This document shows, piece after piece, positions 53,897 through 61,498 of a stretch of DNA of 64,000 nt. The stretch's first letter is position 1. The number at the start of each line of letters is the position of its first letter. The translations under genes and the position numbers were made by a program. Source of the stretch: Bradyrhizobium ottawaense (GTDB lineage: Bacteria; Pseudomonadota; Alphaproteobacteria; Rhizobiales; Xanthobacteraceae); NCBI RefSeq assembly GCF_002278135.3, contig NZ_CP029425.2, forward strand, positions 2,456,001 to 2,520,000, written 5' to 3'. Under the pieces are notes generated by a model that did not search any database, had not been told where the DNA came from, and saw only the letters and a program-made list of their open reading frames with translations.

Positions 53897-55062
53897 CATC
53901 CGTAGCCAGGGGGCGCGCGGCCCATAGCGAGCCCGACTACATCGCGCGTGCCGAAGCGCTGGCCGAAGGTTTCGCGGCACGCGCGGCCGAGCATGACCGC
54001 ACCGGCAGCTTCCCCTTCGAGAATTTTCGCGAGCTGTCCGAAGCGAACTTGCTGTCGCTGACGGTGCCGGCGGTCCATGGCGGGGCAGGCGCGGGCGCAA
54101 GGTACACCGCGCGCGTCATCGGCATCATCGGCAAGGCCGACCCGTCGACCGCGCTGGTGCTGTCGATGCACTACATCAACCATCTCGTCATGGCGCGCAG
54201 CCCGACCTGGCCGGTGCGGCACTCGCGCAAGCTTGCGCGCGAGAGCGTCGAGGGCATTGCGCTCGTCAACGCGCTGCGGGTCGAGCCCGAGCTCGGCTCG
54301 CCCGCCCGTGGCGGCCTGCCGGCGACGGTCGCGCGGCGTACCGAGACCGGCTGGCGCCTCTCCGGCCACAAGATCTATTCGACGGGCTCGCCGATCCTGA
54401 AATGGTACCTGGTCTGGGCGCGGACGGATGAGGCCGAGCCGCGCGTCGGGCAATTCCTGGTGCCGGCGGGCCTGCCGGGCACCCGCATCGTCGAGACCTG
54501 GGACCATCACGGCCTGCGCGCCAGCGGCAGCCATGACGTCATCTTCGACGACGTCGTGATCCCCCTCGATGCCGAGGTCGACGTGCGCAAGCCGGCGGAC
54601 TGGCGTGCGCCCGACGTTGCACAGGCCGCCGTCCACACCGTCTTCGTCGCGGCGATCTACGACGGTGTTGCCCGCGCGGCGCGCGACTGGTTGATCAGGT
54701 TCCTGAAGCAGCGCGTGCCCGCCAGCCTCGGCGCGCCGCTCGCGACCTTGGCTCGCGCACAGGAGATCCTCGGTGCCATCGAAGCCAGGCTCGCGGTCAA
54801 CGCGCGGCTGATCGCCTCCTTTGCAGGCGATTTCGACGACGGCGTTGGACTCTCTGCCGGCGAATCCAACGTCATCAAGCTCACCGTCACCAACAACGCG
54901 ATCGCCGTGGTCGAGGATGCACTGTCCCTCACCGGCAATCACGGCCTGTCCCGCGCCAATCCGCTGGAGCGGCACTATCGCGACGTGCTGTGCGGTCGGG
55001 TGCACACGCCGCAGGATGATTCCACGCGCATCGGCCTCGGCCGCGCCGCACTGGGCCTCTAG
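53890..55062 (+). CDS. Acyl-CoA dehydrogenase-fold flavin enzyme, SfnB/DszC-like
   Basis: 390 residues with an acyl-CoA dehydrogenase fold: N-terminal helical domain (SEANLLSLTVPAVHGGAGAG), beta domain (WRLSGHKIYSTGSP, FLVPAGLPGTRIVETWDHHGLRASGS) and C-terminal helices. The last part includes LTGNHGLSRANPLERHYRD. The DszC/SfnB branch uses reduced flavin and oxygen on sulfur compounds rather than CoA esters, and the operon (ABC importer and SsuD-like enzyme) supports that reading. Exact substrate unknown. Confidence 0.85.
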   Translation: MVTSVARGRAAHSEPDYIARAEALAEGFAARAAEHDRTGSFPFENFRELSEANLLSLTVPAVHGGAGAGARYTARVIGIIGKADPSTALVLSMHYINHLVMARSPTWPVRHSRKLARESVEGIALVNALRVEPELGSPARGGLPATVARRTETGWRLSGHKIYSTGSPILKWYLVWARTDEAEPRVGQFLVPAGLPGTRIVETWDHHGLRASGSHDVIFDDVVIPLDAEVDVRKPADWRAPDVAQAAVHTVFVAAIYDGVARAARDWLIRFLKQRVPASLGAPLATLARAQEILGAIEARLAVNARLIASFAGDFDDGVGLSAGESNVIKLTVTNNAIAVVEDALSLTGNHGLSRANPLERHYRDVLCGRVHTPQDDSTRIGLGRAALGL

Positions 55063-55083
55063 GACATCAACAGGGAGACGATC

Positions 55084-56184
55084 ATGTCGATCGAGTTCAT
55101 CGGCTTCATCAGCAACAACAATTCGTCGGAGACCGTTGTCCGTGAGGGACCGGTGCTCAACCCCACCCACATCGAGACGGTGGCGAAGGCGCATGAGAAT
55201 GCAGGCTTCGATCGCGCGCTGCTGGCGTTTCATTCGACCTCGCCCGACGCGCTCCAGGTGGCGCAGCACGTTCTTGGCGCGACCTCCCGCCTCAACGTGC
55301 TGATCGCGCAGCGGCCGGGATTCACCGCCCCGACGCTGCTGGCGCGGCAGTTTGCCGTGCTCGACCAGTTTTCCCGCGGCAGGGTTGCGCTCCACGTCAT
55401 CACTGGCGGCAATGCCACCGAGCTCAGGCAGGACGGCAACACGCTCGACGACAAGGACGAGCGCTACGCCCGCACCTCCGAGTTTCTCGATATCCTCATG
55501 CTGGAATGGACCAGCGACAAGCCGTTCACCTACAAGGGCAGGTACTATCAGGTCGAGAACGCCTTCTCGCAGGTGAAGCCGTATCGGCCCGAGGGCATCC
55601 GCGTCTATTTCGGCGGCGCCTCGGATGCGGCCATCGACGTCGCCGGCAAGCACGCCGACACGTTTGCGCTGTGGGGTGAATCCTACGCGCAGGTGCGGGA
55701 CGTGACCTCGCGCGTCCACAACGCCGCTGTCAGGCAGGGCCGGCCGACGCCGCGCTTCAGCCTGTCGGTGCGGCCGATCATTGCCCCGACCGAGAAGCAG
55801 GCCTGGGAAAAGGCCGAGGAAATCCTGGCGCGGGCCACCGCGCTGCAGGACAGGACCGGCTATCGCAAGCCGGCCGACGGCCATGCCACCGCCGGCGCGC
55901 GGCGCCTGCTCGCGCTCGCCGACCAGGGCAGCCGCATCGACAAGCGGCTGTGGACCGAGATCGCAAAGCTCACCGGCGCCAACAGCAACACCACCGCGCT
56001 GGTCGGCACGCCCGAGCAGGTCGCCGAAGTCTTCGGCGATTATTACGATCTCGGCATCAGCCATTTCCTGATCCGCGGCTTCGATCCCTTGATCGACGCG
56101 ATCGAGTATGGTCGTGAGCTGATCCCGCTGACGCGAGAGCTGGTCGCCAGGCGCCAAGCCGTTCGCGGCGAGGCCGCGGAATGA
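55084..56184 (+). CDS. LLM flavin-dependent monooxygenase, SsuD-like
   Basis: 366 residues, luciferase-like TIM-barrel. Typical sequences are STSPDALQVAQHVLGATSRL, FDRGRVALHVITGGN-type (here FSRGRVALHVITGGN), and YFGGASDAAIDVAGKHADTFALWGE. FMNH2-dependent members of this branch cleave alkanesulfonates to aldehyde and sulfite. Located 21 bases after the SfnB/DszC-like gene; the stop overlaps the next binding-protein start (ATGA). Confidence 0.9.
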   Translation: MSIEFIGFISNNNSSETVVREGPVLNPTHIETVAKAHENAGFDRALLAFHSTSPDALQVAQHVLGATSRLNVLIAQRPGFTAPTLLARQFAVLDQFSRGRVALHVITGGNATELRQDGNTLDDKDERYARTSEFLDILMLEWTSDKPFTYKGRYYQVENAFSQVKPYRPEGIRVYFGGASDAAIDVAGKHADTFALWGESYAQVRDVTSRVHNAAVRQGRPTPRFSLSVRPIIAPTEKQAWEKAEEILARATALQDRTGYRKPADGHATAGARRLLALADQGSRIDKRLWTEIAKLTGANSNTTALVGTPEQVAEVFGDYYDLGISHFLIRGFDPLIDAIEYGRELIPLTRELVARRQAVRGEAAE

Positions 56185-57119
56185 TCCGTCTCATGCTGGC
56201 CGGCGCGCTGCTGTTCGGCTCGTTCGAGCTGACGGCAGCGCAAACCACTTTGCGCGTCGGCGACCAGAAGGGCAATTCGCAGGCCGTGATGGAAGCGGCC
56301 GGCGTGCTCAAGGACGTTCCTTACAAGATCGAGTGGAAGGAGTTTCCGGCGGCAGCCCCGCTGCTGGAGGCGCTCAGCGCGGGCGCGATCGAGACCGGGC
56401 TCGTTGGCGACGCGCCCTTCACCTTCGCCGCCGCCTCGGGCGCGCCGGTCAAGGCGATCGCCGCCATCCGGCAGACGCGCGAGGGGCTCGCGATCCTCGT
56501 GCCGGAGAATTCGCCGATCAGGAGCTTTGCCGATTTGCGCGAGAAGAAGATCGCAACCGGCCGCGGCTCGATCGGCCATCAATTGATCCTCGCGGCGCTG
56601 GAGAAGAACGGCTGGAGCGCGAGCGACGTGCAGATCGCGTTCCTCGCGCCGTCCGATGCCAAGATCGCCTACACGCAAGGTTCGGTCGATGCGTGGTCGA
56701 CCTGGGAGCCCTATGTCAGCCAGGAGGAGGTGCTGTTCAGATCGCGGCGCATCATCACCTCGGAAGGCCTGACGCCGGGCCTCAGCTTCCAGGTGGCGCG
56801 GCCTGACGCGATCAGGGACAAGCGCGCCGAGCTGACCGACTTCATCCGCCGCCTCACCGCGGCGCGCGCATGGTCGCTGAACAATGTCGACAGCTATGCT
56901 GCGACCTGGGGCAGGCTGATGAACATCCCGGTCGCCGTGCCGCAGAACTGGCTCTCGCGCGCAAAAATCCGCATCGCGCCGATCGACGACGGCGTCGTCG
57001 CGGACGAGCAGGGCACGATCGACCTCTATTTCCGCTGGGGCCTGATCAAGCAGAAGCTCGATGCCGCCGAGATCGTCGACCGCTCCTTTGCGGATGCGAT
57101 TGCGAAGGCGGGGTTGTAG
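56181..57119 (+). CDS. ABC transporter substrate-binding protein, aliphatic sulfonate type (paralogue)
   Basis: 312 residues, signal peptide ending near ELTAAQTT. Mature start TTLRVGDQKGNSQAVMEAAG and the LEALSAGAIETGLVGDAPF loop are close to the protein at 49536, as is the VDAWSTWEPYVS segment (VDAWAVWEPYVS there). It is the last gene of the sulfur operon. Two paralogues plus the Tat-exported protein imply several ligands served by one permease. Confidence 0.9.
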   Translation: MIRLMLAGALLFGSFELTAAQTTLRVGDQKGNSQAVMEAAGVLKDVPYKIEWKEFPAAAPLLEALSAGAIETGLVGDAPFTFAAASGAPVKAIAAIRQTREGLAILVPENSPIRSFADLREKKIATGRGSIGHQLILAALEKNGWSASDVQIAFLAPSDAKIAYTQGSVDAWSTWEPYVSQEEVLFRSRRIITSEGLTPGLSFQVARPDAIRDKRAELTDFIRRLTAARAWSLNNVDSYAATWGRLMNIPVAVPQNWLSRAKIRIAPIDDGVVADEQGTIDLYFRWGLIKQKLDAAEIVDRSFADAIAKAGL

Positions 57120-57128
57120 CGAAGTCCT

Positions 57129-57181
57129 CGTGTCCCGGACGCGGTGCAGCGTGCAACGCTGCTCCGCAGAGCCGGGGCACG
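57129..57181. repeat. Dispersed palindromic element, copy 2
   Basis: CGTGTCCCGG (57129-57138) and CCGGGGCACG (57172-57181) form arms with one G-T pair, enclosing GCAGCGTGCAACGCTGC. It is related to 7339-7431 and follows the last gene of the sulfonate operon, where it may terminate transcription. Confidence 0.6.
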
Positions 57182-57368
57182 ATATATCACCAACACTCAA
57201 GCATCCGTGAAGTAGGAAGAACCCGTTCCAGCGCAATCGTCTTGCGCGACACGTTCCTTCTGCATTCGTCGCTCCCGACAACATCCTCATTGCTATTTGC
57301 ATCGCACCTCTTGTGCCACGTCGCGCGCCCTCAAAAATCAATCCGACGACCACATCGGGAGACCGGCC

Positions 57369-58214
57369 ATGGGCCTGCAAGAAACAAGAATCGAATCGCT
57401 TCCCTTCGTCACTGCCGAGCTCAACTATCTCGCGCCGACATCCGGCAAGCCGCGAACCTACGCATTCGACCCGCCGCCCGGTGAGCCCAGGAGCACGTCG
57501 CTGCCGGAGCCGCATCAGGTGCCGATCTTCGATGCGCGCTTGATCGCGAACAATTTCTCGCTCGATCGCGAAGGCTTTGCGCTGGTGCGCCATCCGACCC
57601 GGGTGAAGGATTTCTACGACGACGCAGAGGTGAGGGCGGTCTACTATCCCGCCGTCGAGGCGTTCCTGCGCGCGACGCTGAAGGCCGACCGCGTCGTCAT
57701 CTTCGACCATACCGTGCGCAAGCGCGTCGAGGGCGCGGCCGACACCCGCGGCGGTGGCCCGCGCCAGCCGGCGACACGCGTCCATGTCGACCAGACCGCC
57801 ATCTCCGGCGCCAACCGGGTGCGCGAGCATCTGCCTGACGAGGCCGAAGAGCTGCTGAAGGGCCGCGTCCGGGTGATCAACCTCTGGCGTCCGATCCGGG
57901 GTCCGTTGCGCGATTCACCGCTCGCCATGGCCGACGGCACCACGGTTGCGCCCGGTGATCTCGTGGCGTCAGACCTGATCTATCCCAACCGCCGCGGCGA
58001 GACCTATTCGGTGAAATACAATCCCGATCATCTCTGGTTCTATTTCCCGGAGATGACACCGGACGAGGCGCTGCTGCTCAAATGCTACGATTCCGCAACC
58101 GACGGCCGCACCCGCTTCGGGCCGCACACCGCCTTCGTCGATCCGACCACGCCGCTGGACGCCGCGCCGCGCGAAAGCATCGAGGTGCGCACGCTGGTTT
58201 TTCACAGACAGTAA
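57369..58214 (+). CDS. CmcJ/NvfI-type oxygenase-like protein
   Basis: 281 residues from ATG 57369. Characteristic segments are ELNYLAPTSGKPRTYAFDPP at the N-terminus, VVIFDHTVRKRVEG, the RVHVDQTAISGANRVREHL stretch with a possible His-x-Asp Fe ligand pair, VINLWRPIRGPLRDSPLAM and a C-terminal PRESIEVRTLVF with the Arg that could bind 2-oxoglutarate. Family members include CmcJ (cephamycin) and fungal GA4-desaturase relatives. It follows the sulfur operon by 249 bases; a linked role is uncertain. Confidence 0.85.
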   Translation: MGLQETRIESLPFVTAELNYLAPTSGKPRTYAFDPPPGEPRSTSLPEPHQVPIFDARLIANNFSLDREGFALVRHPTRVKDFYDDAEVRAVYYPAVEAFLRATLKADRVVIFDHTVRKRVEGAADTRGGGPRQPATRVHVDQTAISGANRVREHLPDEAEELLKGRVRVINLWRPIRGPLRDSPLAMADGTTVAPGDLVASDLIYPNRRGETYSVKYNPDHLWFYFPEMTPDEALLLKCYDSATDGRTRFGPHTAFVDPTTPLDAAPRESIEVRTLVFHRQ

Positions 58215-58230
58215 CAATCTTTGATGGCGT

Positions 58231-58250
58231 TGCCGGGATCCGTCCCGGCA
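58231..58250 (+). terminator. Short perfect hairpin after the oxygenase gene
   Basis: TGCCGGGA (58231-58238) and TCCCGGCA (58243-58250) with a 4-base loop. No T-run follows, so it is a candidate terminator or a stability hairpin. It lies upstream of the RlpA-like start. Confidence 0.45.
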
Positions 58251-58316
58251 GTTCCAGGAACTGAAGGGAACAAACTGACGTTTGCGGGACGGGTCTGGGC
58301 CAACCGGAGCGGTGCC

Positions 58317-58628
58317 GTGCGCGCGCAGCCGACGCTATTGTTTTGTCTCGCTACTTTCTCGTTTTCACCATTTTCTGTTGCCCATGCCGAAAACGGGCTC
58401 GCCTCCTACTACAGCTACGGAAAAGCCGGCAAGGGCGAGCTCACCTGCGCGCATCGGACGCGCCCGTTCGGCAGCGTGCTGAGGGTCTCCTATGGCAGCC
58501 GCACGATCCAGTGTCGCGTCAACGATCGCGGCCCGTTCATCCGCGGCCGTATCGTCGATCTCTCGGTGCCGGCCGCCCGCGCGCTCGGCATGATGAGTGC
58601 CGGCGTGGTGCGAGTCTCCGTGGAATAG
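58317..58628 (+). CDS. Secreted RlpA-like double-psi beta-barrel protein
   Basis: 103 residues from a GTG with GGAG seven bases upstream; an upstream ATG at 58224 lacks a ribosome-binding site. A signal peptide (LLFCLATFSFSPFSVAHA) without lipobox leads to the RlpA barrel alone: GLASYYSYGKAGKGELTCAH, PFGSVLRVSYGSRTIQCRVN and DRGPFIRGRIVDLS. The catalytic-Asp motif is conserved. Paralogue of the lipoprotein at 37581, without its anchor. Confidence 0.85.
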   Translation: MRAQPTLLFCLATFSFSPFSVAHAENGLASYYSYGKAGKGELTCAHRTRPFGSVLRVSYGSRTIQCRVNDRGPFIRGRIVDLSVPAARALGMMSAGVVRVSVE

Positions 58629-58671
58629 GCCGGCCGGCGCGCTATAGTGCCGCCCAAAGCAAGGGGGCACT

Positions 58672-59841
58672 ATGGCTGGGATCAGGATCGGACTCGTCGG
58701 CTGCGGCTTCGTGTCGGAGCTGCACATGTATGCGTTCCGGCGCGTCTATGGCGTGGACGTCGAAGTCGCGGCGGTGGCCGCGCGCGGCGACCACGTCGTC
58801 GAATTCGCTGGCCGTCACAACATCCCGCGGGTCTATCGCGGCTTTGCCGATCTGATCGCCGACCGCGAGATCGACGTCGTCGACATCTGCACGCCGCCCA
58901 ATCTTCATGCCGAAATGATCGTCGCGGCGATGCAGGCCGGCAAGCACGTGATCTGCGAAAAGCCGTTCGCCGGCTATTTCGGCCGCGACGGCGACCAGCA
59001 GCCGATCGGCAAGCACGTGCCGAAGGCGCTGATGTATGAGCGCGTGCTGGAGGAGATGGACAAGACGCGCACCGCGATCGAGCGCACCGGAAAGCTCTTC
59101 ATGTACGCCGAGGACTGGATCTACGCGCCCGCGGTGACCAAGACCGCGGAGATCATCAAGGCGACTAAGGACAAGATCCTGTTCATGAAGGGCGAGGAGA
59201 GCCATTCCGGCTCGCACGCGGCCCACGCCGCGCAATGGGCGATGACCGGAGGCGGCTCGCTGATCCGCATGGGCTGCCATCCGCTCTCCGCCGTGCTCTA
59301 CCTCAAGCAGGTCGAAGCGAAGGCGCGCGGCGAGAGTATCCGCGTGGCCAGCGTCACCGGCGATGTCGGCAACGTCACAGCCGGCCTCAAGCCGGAGGAG
59401 CGCACCTACATCAAGGCCGATCCCGTCGATGTCGAGGACTGGGGCACGCTGACCGCGACTTTCTCTGACGGCACCAAGGCCACCGTGTTCTCCGGCGACA
59501 TGATCATGGGCGGCGTGCGCAATCTGGTCGAGACCTATACGTCGGGCGGCTCGCTGTTCGCCAACATCACCCCGAACAACCATCTGATGAGCTACCAGAC
59601 CTCCGAGGAGAAGCTCGCCAGCGTCTACATCACCGAGAAGGTCGACCGCAAAACCGGCTGGCAATATGTCTGCCTCGAGGAGGAATGGACGCGCGGCTAT
59701 CTGCAGGAGATCCAGGACTTCATGAAATGCGTCGCGACCGGGCGGCAGCCGCTGTCCGACCTTGCGCTCGCCTATGAGACGATCAAGGTGAACTACGCCG
59801 GCTATTGGGCCGCGGAGGAGGGGCGACGGGTGGTGTTGTAG
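58672..59841 (+). CDS. Gfo/Idh/MocA-family oxidoreductase
   Basis: 389 residues. Rossmann start IRIGLVGCGFVSELHMYAF, the family EKP motif in HVICEKPFAGYFGRDG, and a C-terminal alpha/beta catalytic domain (LIRMGCHPLSAVLYL). NAD(P)-dependent oxidation or reduction of a sugar or cyclitol is the family norm; the substrate is unknown. It precedes the convergent orphan binding-protein gene. Confidence 0.9.
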   Translation: MAGIRIGLVGCGFVSELHMYAFRRVYGVDVEVAAVAARGDHVVEFAGRHNIPRVYRGFADLIADREIDVVDICTPPNLHAEMIVAAMQAGKHVICEKPFAGYFGRDGDQQPIGKHVPKALMYERVLEEMDKTRTAIERTGKLFMYAEDWIYAPAVTKTAEIIKATKDKILFMKGEESHSGSHAAHAAQWAMTGGGSLIRMGCHPLSAVLYLKQVEAKARGESIRVASVTGDVGNVTAGLKPEERTYIKADPVDVEDWGTLTATFSDGTKATVFSGDMIMGGVRNLVETYTSGGSLFANITPNNHLMSYQTSEEKLASVYITEKVDRKTGWQYVCLEEEWTRGYLQEIQDFMKCVATGRQPLSDLALAYETIKVNYAGYWAAEEGRRVVL

Positions 59842-59870
59842 GGGATCGTTGCCGCGACGGGACCGGGCTC

Positions 59871-60007
59871 CCTCGCCCCGCTTGCGGGGAGAGGGTTGGG
59901 GTGAGGGGGAGCTTCCGCGGGGACGGTGACAGAGGAGTTCGCGGAGAGGCCCCCTCACCCGGAATTTGCTGCGCAAATTCCGGCCTCTCCCCGCAAGCGG
60001 GGAGAGG
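59871..60007. repeat. Dispersed GC-rich intergenic palindromes
   Basis: CCTCTCCCC and GGGGAGAGG (59984-60007) flank a 6-base loop, and CCGGAATTTGC/GCAAATTCCGG (59959-59983) forms a perfect 11-bp dyad with a TGC loop. CCCCGCTTGCGGGGAGAGGG near 59876 is a third copy of the same theme. Between convergent genes; likely a bidirectional terminator made of repeats. Confidence 0.6.
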
Positions 60008-60020
60008 CGAAGAAACCTCT

Positions 60021-61331
60021 CTACGCCCCGTAGGTCGAGCCCTTCGGCAGCGGGAATACCGGGTCTTGCGTCCTGATGTTCGTCGGCCACACCACCGAGA
60101 TGTGCTCGCCCGCGTTCTGCATCACCACCGGCGTCGAGCGTTCGTTCTGGCCGGACAGCGGCGTGCCCGGCGGGAAGAATTTGACGCCATAGCCCTGGAT
60201 GGTGCCGCCGGCGGGGATGTCGACGTCGAGCGCGGCCTTGCGGATGGCCTCCGGCTCGAAGCTGCCGTACTTCTCCTTGGCGACAGGCAGCACGTTGTTG
60301 AGCAGCACCCAGGTCTGGTTGAAACCCATCGAGCAGTGCGGCGGCACGTCGGTGGCGCCGGTCTTGGTCTGGTAGCGCGAGACCATGGTCTTGATCAGCT
60401 CGCCCATGCCCGGCGCGAGTTTCGCCGCATCGAGCAGCTGCGCCGGCACCGGGTCGATGTTGCAGAAATTGTCGATGTCGGGACCGAAGGTGGCGCGCAG
60501 CTTGTCGAGCTGGCTGTAGCCGGCGCCGGCCCCGAACAGCATCTTGAAGCGCAAGCCGCTCTCGCGGGCCTGGCGCAGGAACAGGGTGATATCGGGGTTG
60601 TAGCCGGCATGCGAGATCACGTCGGCCTTGGCGCGCTTGATCTTCGTCACGAGCACCGAGAGGTCGGGCGCGGACGCCGAATAGCCCTCGCGCAGCACGA
60701 CCTGGATGCCGGCCTGCTTGGCATAGGCCTCGTCGGCCGCGGCGACGCCGACGCCATAGGGGCCGTCCTCGTGGATCAGCGCGACCTTGACGTCCTTCGC
60801 GTCCATGCCGAGCTTGGCTTTCGCATGCTCGGCGATGAATCCGGCAAAGGCCTGGCCGTACTGGTCGGAATGGATCTGCGCGCGAAACACGTATTGCAGA
60901 TTCTTGTCCTTGAACACGGCGGTCGAGACCGCGGTCGTGATCCAGAGGATCTTCTTCTGCTGCTCGACCTTCGCCGCCATCGGCACCGCATGCGCGCTGG
61001 AATAGACGCCGTTGATGATGTCGATCTTTTCCTGGCTGATCAGCCGCTCGGCCTCGTTGATGGCGACGTCGGCCTTGCTCTGGGAATCCGCCGCGACCGG
61101 CACGATCTTGGTCTTGCCGCCGATGCCGCCCTTCTCGTTGACGAGGTCGATGGCGATCTGCGCGCCGACCGAGGAGGCGACCGAGCCGCCTGCGGCGAAG
61201 GGACCGGTGAGGTCGTAGATCAGACCGATGCGCAAATTCTCGGCCTGCGCCTGGGCCCTGGTCCAATCGAGGCTGAGTGTGGCGGCGGCAGCCGCCGTAC
61301 CCTTCAGCAGCTGCCTGCGTGAAGTCGGCAT
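60021..61331 (-). CDS. Orphan Liv-type ABC transporter substrate-binding protein, Tat-exported
   Basis: 436 residues; ATG 61331 with GAGGGAGG upstream. A twin-arginine signal (TSRRQLLKGTAAAAATLSL) precedes the type I binding fold LRIGLIYDLTGPFAAGGSV. It shares phrases with the binding protein at 17149 (ALIHEDGPYGV; GYSASAPDLSVLVTKIKRAK; GYNPDITLFLRQARESGLRF), so the two are paralogues. No permease or ATPase gene is adjacent, so it may feed the transporter at 18475-21868 or another one. Confidence 0.9.
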   Translation of the reverse strand: MPTSRRQLLKGTAAAAATLSLDWTRAQAQAENLRIGLIYDLTGPFAAGGSVASSVGAQIAIDLVNEKGGIGGKTKIVPVAADSQSKADVAINEAERLISQEKIDIINGVYSSAHAVPMAAKVEQQKKILWITTAVSTAVFKDKNLQYVFRAQIHSDQYGQAFAGFIAEHAKAKLGMDAKDVKVALIHEDGPYGVGVAAADEAYAKQAGIQVVLREGYSASAPDLSVLVTKIKRAKADVISHAGYNPDITLFLRQARESGLRFKMLFGAGAGYSQLDKLRATFGPDIDNFCNIDPVPAQLLDAAKLAPGMGELIKTMVSRYQTKTGATDVPPHCSMGFNQTWVLLNNVLPVAKEKYGSFEPEAIRKAALDVDIPAGGTIQGYGVKFFPPGTPLSGQNERSTPVVMQNAGEHISVVWPTNIRTQDPVFPLPKGSTYGA

Positions 61332-61498
61332 CCTATCCTCCCTCAAAAACCGTCTTATGATTGGTTGTTATCTTTTTGCGAAGTATGGGGAGCGGGATGG
61401 CGGAAAGTCAACATCGCGAAAGTCGGGTCTGTCAGCTGCGCCATGGAACGCAATTGCGAAATGACCGCGAGGCGACCGCATCCGACAATCGTCGCGCG

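Noticed and set aside
58642..61266. An 874-codon minus-strand frame spanning the Gfo/Idh gene and part of the binding-protein gene
   Set aside because: Wrong frame for the real minus-strand gene at 60021-61331 and antisense to 58672-59841; no domain matches.
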